Positions 55,987 to 64,000 of a DNA stretch of 64,000 nucleotides are shown here, piece by piece (position 1 is the first letter of the stretch; the number at the start of each line of letters is the position of its first letter). The stretch is from Isochrysis galbana (Eukaryota > Haptophyta > Isochrysidales > Isochrysidaceae), in assembly GCA_018136815.1 (NCBI GenBank), contig CM030934.1, positions 119,268 through 183,267 on the forward strand. Reading direction: 5' to 3'. The notes under the pieces were generated by a model. The model was not told the origin of the DNA and searched no databases. It saw only the letters and a program-made list of their open reading frames with translations. Made by a program: the position numbers and the translations under genes.

Positions 55987-56353
55987 AAGGCGGCTTGCCT
56001 TCATTTGGTCTCCTTTCCCTCAGGGTTTCTTCCCCTCCCGTGAGGACTCTCACCCTACCATGAGCCCCCCCCGCGAGCACCCCGAAGGAGAGGCCCAGGA
56101 GCACCACGTACGCGACGAGAACGGCGTCGCCTTGGCTCGGCATGAGGGCGCGCCCCGAGAGGGCCTGGTAGACGCCCACGCCGAGCACGGCGTAGCCCGT
56201 CCCCTTGTGCGCGACCCGCCACACGGCGCGGCGTGTGGTGCGGGCGGCGGGCGTGCCGCGCACGAGCGCGTTGAGCGGCTGCAGCAGGGCGAGGGCGAAG
56301 GCGACGATCCCGAGCGTGTGATGGGGGTGCGAGAAGTGGCGCCCTCGGGGCAC
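55985..56353 (-). pseudogene. Cytochrome b561-domain fragment
   Basis: The 122-residue frame reads HFSHPHHTLGIVAFALALLQPLNALVRG in two parts, then RRAVWRVAHKGTGYAVL and AYVVLLGLSFGVLAGG. The spaced His residues, the LQ-x-x-N after a membrane helix, and W-x-x-x-H-x-x-x-G match the second half of cytochrome b561 domains as found in DOMON/b561 ferric reductases. Only part of the four-helix core is present and no start exon is visible, so it is a fragment. It touches a chromodomain fragment from an unrelated gene. Confidence 0.6.
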
Positions 56354-56356
56354 CCG

Positions 56357-56741
56357 CTAGGTGCTCGACCGGCTCCCAAGTGTTGTCCTTTGTGTCGTAG
56401 CCCTACCCACTTCACCATGAACTGCGAGACGCACGCCTTTGGAAAGCCGCTGGCCCACGATCTTCTCGCATTCATAGGTGACGTCCTTGGCCGCAGGGTC
56501 GAAGGCGCTCGTGGGCGTGCGCTTGAGCGCGCTTGTGCCTTTGGGCTTCGGGCTTCGGGGCAGACGCGGCTGCCGCCGTGGCCTCGGCTGCTCGGGCAGC
56601 CTTCGGCTTCGGCCCCCTTTCACCCATTGCGCGCGCCGCCGACGAGAACAAGAGAGAGGGGGCCCTTTTCCCCCCCACCTTCCCACCTTTTCCACCCCTA
56701 CCGCGCGCAAACCCGCGAACGTTCCCGCCACAATGCATTAA
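56357..56741 (-). pseudogene. Chromodomain-protein fragment
   Basis: On the minus strand a short Lys/Ala/Pro-rich leader (MGERGPKPKAARAAE) precedes pieces of a chromodomain: VTYECEKIVGQRL, QFMVKWVG and YDTKDNTWEPVEHL. The pieces lie in different frames, so the gene is dead or the sequence faulty. The chromodomain differs clearly from that of the chromovirus integrase and looks more like a host chromatin protein. It stops at the border with the b561 fragment. Confidence 0.6.
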
Positions 56742-56915
56742 CAGGTGTTAATTAGTAATTAATAGGGCTATTAATAGGGAGTTTTGAAAAAACTTTGAAG
56801 GGGCGATTAACATGCGATTAATAGGAGGTTTCCGAGGGAACCGATTAGCTCACTGGCATGTTATTTCGAACTAATCGGATAGTTGTGAAAACACCCTATT
56901 AATCGCGAGCCCTAG
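56742..56915. other. AT-rich foldback island, possible small MITE
   Basis: An AT-rich island sits in GC-rich DNA. ATTAATAGGGAGTTTTGAAA near 56770 faces an inverted ATTAATAGGGTGTTTTCACA near 56905. An inner pair CCGATTAG / CTAATCGG also folds. No target duplication could be fixed. Confidence 0.4.
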
Positions 56916-57138
56916 CCTTGGGCTGGGCCCTGGCCTCCCCTGTCTCTCCCTCGCTGGCGCTCCTGAGCCTCTGGGCCCCCAATCTGCACCTGCCTGCCTG
57001 TCGACCAGGGGGGGAGGGGGGGTTGGAGCGATGGGCTGGTCACGAGGGGCCAGGATGGGCGAATGGGGCGAGCCTGTGAGGAAGGGAGTGGGTCAGTAGG
57101 GTAGTGGCCTCCTGGCAAGCCATCAGGCGTGCCAGGAG

Positions 57139-57230
57139 CATGGGTGGTTCCTCCCCCATGGCAGGGGAGGAGTGGAGAGAGGGGGGGGCTCGTGCCCCCC
57201 CATGGGTCAACCAAGTATAAACTTAGTTGT
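57139..57230 (-). repeat. LINE 5'-leader relic, copy near 57.2 kb
   Basis: It matches 18786-18880 closely and ends in the hairpin CAACCAAGT, loop ATAA, ACTTAGTTG (57208-57229). Confidence 0.65.
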
Positions 57231-57366
57231 GGAGAATCCAGATCTATCTGTCTTGTGCTTGTGCGTTAGTAGCAACACAGGAACTGTTCAACTTTGAGTG
57301 TGGGCGCGTACCTCACACGAATATTCATGCCTACAGCCTTCAGATGGGCAGGAATAGGAATACAAC
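57231..57366 (-). repeat. Old chromovirus LTR fragment
   Basis: The block aligns with the first 130 or so bases of the chromovirus LTR (minus orientation). It shares CGAATATTCATGCCTACAGC and GATGGGCAGGAATA, but with far more differences than the two main copies show, so it is older. It lies between two LINE 5'-end relics. Confidence 0.75.
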
Positions 57367-57419
57367 CGGCTAAGGCTAGAGGCTAGAGGCTAGGCCAAGT
57401 GGTCCATGGCCATGGGCAT

Positions 57420-57511
57420 CGTGGCATCGTGGCTGGGGGGCCGCCCTCGGCGGCGGGACCGGAGGAGGGGAGTCGCGCCAGCGCGCTCCATCGCAACCAA
57501 CGATAAAGTTA
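57420..57511 (-). repeat. LINE 5'-end relic with MERA start
   Basis: The minus strand reads a hairpin (CAACTAAC, loop TTTATC, GTTGGTTG) then GCGATGGAGCGCGCTGGCGCG (split here: ATG at 57491). This parallels 11352-11400, with GACTCCCCTC and GCCGAGGGC shared downstream. Confidence 0.6.
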
Positions 57512-58738
57512 GTTGAGGTCGGGGGGTGAAAGGAACGACTAGGGACTAGGGGCATGCGGCTGCAAGTCAGAAGTCTGAAGCCACGCGGGAGGCGAGAATA
57601 TTGAAAGGGAGTATAATTATTCAATTAAGATGCATTTGCTGTTGGCTGTTCAGTGTTGCTTCGTCGCATTTCCTCCGTGATTAAGCAGGGGTGGAAGCGA
57701 TATAGAACAATGGAAGCCGTCAAGCAACGACCGCAAATCTCGTCGGCACGATCGAAGGAAAAACAGCTCTTGCTGAGCTCCCTCCACCTTGTGAAGATGT
57801 TCGATCAATGACATCCATTGCGCAAAATAACGTACACCAAACAATCACAAGTTTTTCAAGACCATCAGCGTCTTCCACGTCTCCGCAACTTCCTGCACGT
57901 GTCGTTTCGTAGCTCGATGACAACGACGGCGTGGATTGTCCCTTTGATCACCGTGCCGACGCCACGTCACTGCCTCGATGCCGATCTCTACGAGTAGGTG
58001 GAGCACCTGCGGATCTGTCCTCTCGGAAGTCGACAAGTGCCATCGGGCTTCAGAATGTCGGAAGGGCCTCAGTACTCAATTTGGGCGGCATCGGCGTTCT
58101 GCTAGCAGGCAACGCAGGCAACAAGAAACCCTTTCCCGCAGCAAATCCGTGATGGCGCCGACAGGCGCAAAGGGTACATTGGGCGCACGCATGCTGACGT
58201 CACGGGTACACGCCGTGGAGAGCGCCACGCAAGTGTGCCGGCACGGGTGACGAATGCCCTCGTCAGGTTGACGTGAGTAGGCACCAGACACAAATCTAGT
58301 CCTAAGACATTCGGCGGTGGGGGAGGGCGGGCGGGCGGGAGGAAGGGGAAGGGACGGGACGGGACGGGAGGTGGGGGGGGGAGGTTGGTCTATGCATACA
58401 GATTATCCGCCCAGATAGAGCGGCGACTAACGGAGCGCAATGCGCGCGAGTAGCAGCACGCGCGCACCTAGGCGCAGCCAGCAGGCAAGCGGTGGCCTCT
58501 TCTGCTATTCATGGGAAGCAGGGGGCAAGGGGGCGGGGGGGGGGGGGGGGGAGGAGGTCCTGAGCCTGATTCAGCCTAGGATCGCTTGTCAGCATGAGGG
58601 CACCACGAGTGTTGCGCGCGGTCTCGCAAGGCACGACTGAACCGTGCGAAGCGGAGCGCGATGGACGGGACCGCTGCCGCAAAAAGGGAGGCGTACGACG
58701 AGCCGCCACACGCGCACGCGCGAAGGAGACCGTCCCCT
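57512..58738. other. Intergenic; no supported gene
   Basis: Between 57.64 and 58.3 kb several short frames of 60-90 codons exist on both strands, with more balanced composition than the surroundings, but none carries a recognised motif. A 17-base G run lies at 58535-58551, downstream of the U2AF gene (C on its sense strand). Confidence 0.4.
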
Positions 58739-60728
58739 TCACGCCGAATAGCAGGGCAGCCCCTTGAGCTGTTCGAAGGTTTCTTCAGAGACGAACGAGC
58801 CCTCGACGGTGCGCCCGTCGAACTGCTTGCCATGGAGCTCCTTGCCACAGCTGAGTGCGGCGGAGGCGGTGGGGAAGCGGACAAAGACTTTCAAGGCGAT
58901 CGCGGGACCGTCGATGGCCGAGCCGGGCGGCCCAGCGGCTCCAGGTTTGGGGGAGAGGATCGAGCACTGTGGATGCACGGGGCAGCGGAGGTGTGTGAGC
59001 GGCCAAGCGCTCACGGTGCGATTCAGGCTCGAGGCGGCCGGGTGAGCCACGGCCATTCGGCTTACGGGAGGACGAACCTCGCCATGTTTCTGGCACTCAG
59101 ACTTTGCATCGTCGAGAATGTCGGCCATTTCCGCCTCATCTGCCGCATCCTTCTCGGAGACCATATGCTTGAGCACGAGCACGCTCGTCGCCGCCGCCGC
59201 GTCGATCGGCGGAGGCCCCGAGCGTGCCGCCGTGCTAGCGCCGCCGGCCAGGTTCGTGAGGCCGAGTAGGCCCGCCGGCGAAGGGAGGCCGAGGCCGCTG
59301 CTCGCGGTGGGAGGCGGCGGCGCTGAGGAGCCGAGGATGTCCTTGCCGTCGGGCGAGATGGACGTGTTGCCGAGAATGCCCTACAGCATGTGGCATGGGA
59401 CACCAGTCGGGCGGTGGCCAGCGTTGGGCTCATGTTGACCCGCCTGTGAGCCGACGCGGAGTGGTTGGCGTCGCATGACACGCCACGCACCTGTTTGCGG
59501 AGCTCGTCAAGCATGGCGTCCGGCATCGGCGCGTAGTCGCGTGGCCGCTCAATCCGTAGCTGCTTGCCGCCGAGCTCGATGTTGTTGAGGGCTATGCACG
59601 AGGTGGCCTCGGCAATCGTGCGGAACTCGATGAAGCCAAACTTGCCTGCGATGGCGGACGGGCGAGATGTCAGTCTGCGTCGCGCCACCGCGCACGGCGA
59701 GTGGGATCGACGGGTGAGGCGGCGGCCGGGGAGCGACTGAGGGGCGGGGACGGAGGCGGCTGACCCTCGGAGCCGAGCATCGCGTCAATGACTGGCTCGC
59801 CGTCCGACTTGCTCGTGTCGTGCAGGTTGGCTGAGACGAGGGCGGCGTTGAAGAATTGCTTGAGCATCTCGGGCGTGAGACCGACGCCGATGGGCAGGTT
59901 GCCCACGTGGATTCTACGCGCGCGGCGCGAGAGGCCCATGTGGTTCTGGGCGAGCGCAGCGCCCGCGCCCGCCGCGCCGGGTGTCTCTGCCGTCTGCATG
60001 CTCATCGCGGCGAGCGCGGCGCCTGAGAGGCCGGAGGCGCACGGGGCGGGCCCGACACCGGCGGCAGAGAGCGTGGCGGCGAGCGCCGGGTTAGCGCCCA
60101 TCGCGGCGAGGTTACTGCCGTGCATGCCCAGGAGGCCCGCAGTCGAGCTGGGCACATTGGATGAGGTGACGACCGACGAGATGGACTGCGGGATGAGCAC
60201 AGTGTCCAGGCCCGGTGGCGGGAGCTGGTAGTCGTTGGGTCGCTGGACCTTGAGCGACTTGCCGAGAAGCTGCAGACCGTCGAGCATCAGCGCACTCGTG
60301 CACTCCGCCACCGAGCGGAACTCGATGAAGGCGAAGCGCGCGTCACCCGACATGTGCACGTCGTTGACGCACGGGTGCTCGTCAGCCGCCAGCTTGGCTG
60401 CGGTCATGGTCGTGTTGAAGAGCTCCCTGAGCGTGTCGGGCGTGAGTCCAGGAGGCAGATTTCCCACGTGCAGCCTCCGAGCCCGGCGCGTCAGAGCCGC
60501 CTGCTGCTGGAGGACAGCGGTGAGGAGCGCCGTCTGCTGTAGAGCGGCCGGAGGCGGAGCTCCTGGGGGAGCGAGGTTGCCCGAGGGGTCGACGTCCCAC
60601 ATCTTGGCGCGGCGTCGGCGGCGCTCCTCGCGCCGCGCCTCCTCGGGCGAGGGCGAGCGGCGCCGGTGTCGCTCTCGCGAGCGGGAGCGTGGGGAGGGCG
60701 AGCGGGAGCGCGGGGAGCGGCGCGGCAT
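58739..60728 (-). CDS. U2AF2: Splicing factor U2AF large subunit
   Basis: Four exons (60728-59765, 59645-59491, 59380-59078, 58966-58739) splice in frame to 549 residues, longer than the 475 of the human protein because of Ala/Gly/Ser linkers. Residues 1-43 are an RS domain. A Trp at 44 (RRAKMWDVDPSG) sits in the U2AF-ligand motif that contacts the small subunit. RRM1 (about 84-166) and RRM2 (about 271-358) each start RRARR-HVGNLP, with RNP1 forms RFAFIEFRS and KFGFIEFRT and the closing RP-DY. The C-terminal UHM domain (about 448-549) starts VLVLKHMVSEKDAADE, as in U2AF65. It recognises the polypyrimidine tract at 3' splice sites and helps recruit U2 snRNP. Introns are 119, 110 and 111 bp. 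Confidence 0.93.
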
Positions 60729-61624
60729 TGCGAAGGGGTGGGGGAAGCGGAGGGGGAGGTGGGGGGGGGGCGCGGGGGGGGGGAGGGAGAGTTGATACCG
60801 GAGGGGGGAAGCTCGCGCGTGGGGAGAGAGAGAGGGGGAAGGGGAGACGGAGGGAAAAGAGCCCCGAGGACGAAGGAGATACCGGGGGGGGGCGAGGGGG
60901 GCGGGGTGGTTCTAAGTTCTAGGGCGCGGGGGGAGGGTTGTTTCTAAGTTGTAGGAGGCGCGGGGGGGCGAAGGGGGAGGGGTGGTTCTAACTTCTAGGG
61001 GGCGCGCCGGAAAGGCGAGCGCGGCCGTCCGTTGCGCGCGGGGGGGGGAGGGGGGGGGAGTCCAAAAACGGCCGCGGGGTCGGGAAGGGGGGGGGTGGGG
61101 GCAGTGGCACGGGGGAGGACCCTCGAGGAGGAGAGGAAACGGGCGCCGAGAGAGAGAAGAAAGTGGGGGCCGTCACTGAGGGGCGACGAACGGGCAGACG
61201 GGGGAGAGAGAGAGAGAGAGAGAGAGATCTCACACACTCTCTGCGCAGTCGGCGACGGTAGAGAACGTAGGTGGAGAGAGAGGAGAACCAGAGGAACAGA
61301 AGAGAGGAGGAGAGAGAGAACGTGAAGAAGGGAGCGGTGTCCCCAAGGTTGTGTGCGTCCGCGGCTGGCTGCCCGCCACAACGCACGCCGCCCCACTCCC
61401 CCAGTTGACGAGATCTTCTCACCGGGGCGAATATTAATCTATTCGTGCGTTTTCTTTCTCTCTTTTGAAGGCGATCCAACCGCTTCCTCGAGCACCCCCA
61501 CAGCTCCGGGTAGAGAGAGAGAGAGGAGGAGAGAGAACTCGACGGGACTGTGGAGGTGGTCTCGATAATAATAAATTGTGACCCGAATTCTTGAAGAAAG
61601 CCTTGGGGGCGCTGTGGGTGCGCG
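60729..61624. promoter_or_regulatory. Divergent promoter interval between U2AF and RhoGAP genes
   Basis: This 896-bp space separates two start codons facing away from each other, so it must serve both promoters. It is extremely purine-rich on the plus strand, with many G runs of three to nine and (GA)n at 61205-61227. I cannot mark a TATA box or initiator with confidence. Confidence 0.45.
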
Positions 61625-61784
61625 ATGGGCGCGATGGCGGCGGAGGCGTTGCCCTCCGACGCTCAGGGGCTCTGGGTGCCGCAGAAGGCGGATGAGGCGC
61701 AGTGGTACTTCATCGACGCGAACCGGGTGAGGCAGAGCCTCTGGTGCCCACCTGCTGCGCCGCGCCACGCCCTCGCAAGGTCCC

Positions 61785-61851
<67 letters not shown>

Positions 61852-63633
61852 CGACAGAGCAAGAGAGTGGAGAGAGAGGAGAGAGAGAGCGCGCGCGGGA
61901 GGGGAAGAGGCAGCAAAGAGGAGGACGTGAATGAATGGTGGCAGGCCCGTTCACTCACCGGAGAAGCCAGCCAACCCCACCCACCCTCCCAGGGCCGCTG
62001 CAGGCCCCCCCCCTCCCCTCGCTGGCTTCAGCGCAGACTCTTCCCCCCCCCGCGCGCGCCCCTTCCCTCCCTCTACACTCTCGCTCGTCTCCCTGCTCCG
62101 CCTTGAGTAAAACTCACAGGCCGGCCTTGGCCCCTGTCCCCACCCCACCCCTCTTCCCTCCTCGCGTGATGCAGGCATACCGCGGGCCCATTACCAAGGA
62201 CACCCTCCATTTTCTCTACAGCACGGGCGCCATCACCAAGCAGACCTATGGTGCGAGAGCCGCCGCGCTCGCCTGACCCCCTAGCGACGTCCGGCCACTC
62301 GCGTGAGCGGGGCATCCTTGGCGCTATCGCGGCTTTCCGCCGGCCGCCCATCCGCGTGCCCGCTCACGTGCCTCCACGCTATTGTGTGCCTGCAGTTTTC
62401 ACCGAGGGCCTAACGCCCACGCGTCAGTGGGTGCGCATCCGCAAGGTGGACTGGCTGCTCTCGGACGTGGAGAAGCCGATGGCCTCCTCGCGCAAGAGGT
62501 CGGCGGGCTCCGCCAAGCCTGCGAAGGACCCGACTCCACGGAGAGGCTCCGCCGACAAGCCAGCGGCCGAGCAGCCGGCGGCGAAGGAGGCGCAGCCGCC
62601 GCGGGCGGGGTCCGCGGCGAAGCCCGTGAGCCAGTCGAGCAGCCGGTCGAGCGCGTCGCCTGGCCCCTTTGCCAAGATGGCGTCCGACAAGAAGGCAAAC
62701 GACGCGAACGGCGCGGACGCGCTCGATGACGTGCCCACCCCAGACAATGCCCCCGTCGTTGCGACGCCGCGCCACTCTAACATCTCAATGGCGCCAGCAA
62801 ACTTCCAAACCGGCTCGCCCACGTCGCACAGCTCAGGGTGGGGCGCGACCAGCATGACGGGCGGCGCGGCGGGCGCGCTTGCCGGCCAGAAGCTGTCGGT
62901 CAAGCTCAATGAGTGCTACCGCGCCCTGGACCCATCGCACGCGCCCGGCAAGGGCAAGCGCAACGCGTGGTTTGCCAGCAAGGGGAAGCCAGCGCAGACC
63001 ACCCCCAGCTCGAGCTTCGGGCAGCCCCTCGACGGCTCGAGCAAGCTCTCGCGCGAAGGCGTGCCCGACCTCCTCGAGCAGCTGCGCAAGGTGCTGCTCA
63101 AGGGTAAGGGCTACCGCATCGAGGGCATCTTCCGCGTCTCACCCGCCACCTCGGCGCTCAAGGCCTCGCGCATGCTGGCCGAGAACGGCCAAGTTGACCA
63201 GATCACCGACCTCGAGTCCGCAGCGCAGCTCATCAAGATCTGGTTCCGCGAGCTTCCCACCTCAATCCTCGGCGACTGCGTGGATGGCATCGTCGACGGC
63301 GAGTACGCAACCGGCCCCGAGTGCGACGCCGCGCTGCAGCAACTGCCCGAAGTCAACCGGCAGACCATCTACTGGCTGCTCGAGCTCATCACCGATATTT
63401 GCCGGTATGAGAGCGAGAACCGAATGACGGCCCAGTCCATGGTCATCGTCTTCGCGCCCAACCTGATCTGCCCGCCCGACTCGCTCGACCCGCTCTCCGC
63501 GCTCGAGGTCAACAAGCGGGTGGTCCAGTTCATGGAGATGCTCTTCAGCCACTACAACGAGACAGGCGGGCCGGCTACGCGCATCGGGCGCATCGGCGCG
63601 TCGCCCTCCATGGTTGCGGGGACCAGGGCATAG
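61625..63633 (+). CDS. GYF_2-RhoGAP protein
   Basis: Exons 61625-61726, 62175-62250 and 62396-63633 (introns 448 and 145 bp) splice to 471 residues. The N-terminus forms a GYF_2-like module across all three exons: QWYFIDANR, RGPITKDTLHFLYSTGAI, and FTEGLTPTRQWVRI. A Ser/Ala/Pro/Lys linker follows. The C-terminal 170 residues are a RhoGAP domain with the arginine finger in GYRIEGIFRVS (about residue 306), LIKIWFRELP and VIVFAPNLICPP, so the catalytic Arg, Lys and Asn are in place. It should speed GTP hydrolysis by Rho/Rac-type GTPases and so affect actin or membrane traffic. Intron 1 contains (GA)n at about 61792-61846. A second in-frame ATG at 61634 could also be the start. Confidence 0.88.
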
Positions 63634-64000
63634 CCGACGCCGACGCGCGTGCGCAGTGTTTAGTTGGGACGTGACGGGGACGCTGTGCGTCATGGTTGCG
63701 CTCTCACGAGCGCAGCAGGCGCGTGGGCGGCCGGACGGCACGGTATTTGAGGCGCGGCGGGTCGGGTCGGACGGGTCGCGAGAGCGGCCGACGGCTGCGC
63801 CCACGCACGCCATTTTCGCTCGACGCCGCCTCGTGACAAGCATCGCGACGCGCTGCTTTTGGCACGATCCGACCTCTTGTGGACTGTGATCTATCCTTTC
63901 GTGGATGTGATTTTACTCCGTGTTGTGTAGCGGGAAACGCCGTGTCATGGCGCCGTCGTGACATTCCCCCCGCATTAGTTGTCTTGCTTGCCGTTGTGGC
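63634..64000. other. 3' flank of the RhoGAP gene
   Basis: This is GC-rich sequence without a supported gene. It probably contains the 3' UTR; no clear AATAAA signal is present. Confidence 0.4.

Noticed and set aside
56357-56510. Chromodomain as part of a further chromovirus copy
   Set aside because: Its sequence differs from the element's chromodomain, there is no integrase next to it, and its leader looks like a host protein.
1-64000. tRNA, rRNA or other structured RNA genes
   Set aside because: I looked for A/B-box-like and GGTTCGAAT-type patterns. Isolated matches (for example inside the LTR) lacked a cloverleaf, so none is reported.

Overview
This is nuclear DNA of a GC-rich, probably single-celled eukaryote. 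Host genes have short GT-AG introns (15 inferred, 58-448 bp) and carry typical eukaryotic domains: U2AF splicing factor, RhoGAP, homeodomain, FYVE, F-box/ankyrin, TKL-type kinase, CS domain. A large coiled-coil protein resembling ciliary/centrosomal CSPP proteins suggests a flagellated cell. A haptophyte-like alga is my best guess, but nothing in the window proves the lineage. Two runs of exactly 100 N mark scaffold joins at 33413-33512 and 48640-48739.

Layout. 1-7988: a Ty3/gypsy chromovirus (+), cut by the window edge, ending in a full 1.38 kb LTR. 9.2-10.6 kb: homeodomain gene (+). 11.0-11.7 kb: tandem repeats and a LINE 5' end. 11.7-12.9 kb: proline-rich LRR gene (-). 14.2-16.2 kb: membrane-anchored kinase (-). 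16.8-17.45 kb: TTAA-flanked MITE. 18.9-24.3 kb: five-exon coiled-coil gene (-). 24.9-29.8 kb: transposon remnants, including an internally deleted LINE with a perfect 18-bp target duplication inserted into a related older LINE. 30.2-33.4 kb: FN3-FYVE-lipase gene (+), cut by the first gap. 33.5-48.6 kb, between the gaps: a Ty1/copia gag fragment and a second, inverted, broken copy of the chromovirus (-). 48.7-50.5 kb: CS-domain gene (+) lacking its 5' end. 51.0-51.5 kb: a second MITE. 52.3-55.3 kb: F-box/ankyrin gene (+). 55.9-57.5 kb: gene fragments (cytochrome b561, chromodomain) and transposon relics. 58.7-60.7 kb: U2AF large subunit (-), divergent from a GYF_2-RhoGAP gene (+) at 61.6-63.6 kb.

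The main find is in the chromovirus. Both copies carry, between the gag-side linker and the protease, a domain that reads as a phage-type cytosine-C5 DNA methyltransferase (motif I-like region, PPC catalytic loop, ENP motif and a conserved C-terminal block). The element thus combines a DNA methyltransferase with an integrase-linked chromodomain. Other notable points are a hairpin placed just before the ORF1 start in several LINE 5' ends, two well-delimited MITEs, and two host genes that break off at the two edges of the gap-bounded retroelement block.
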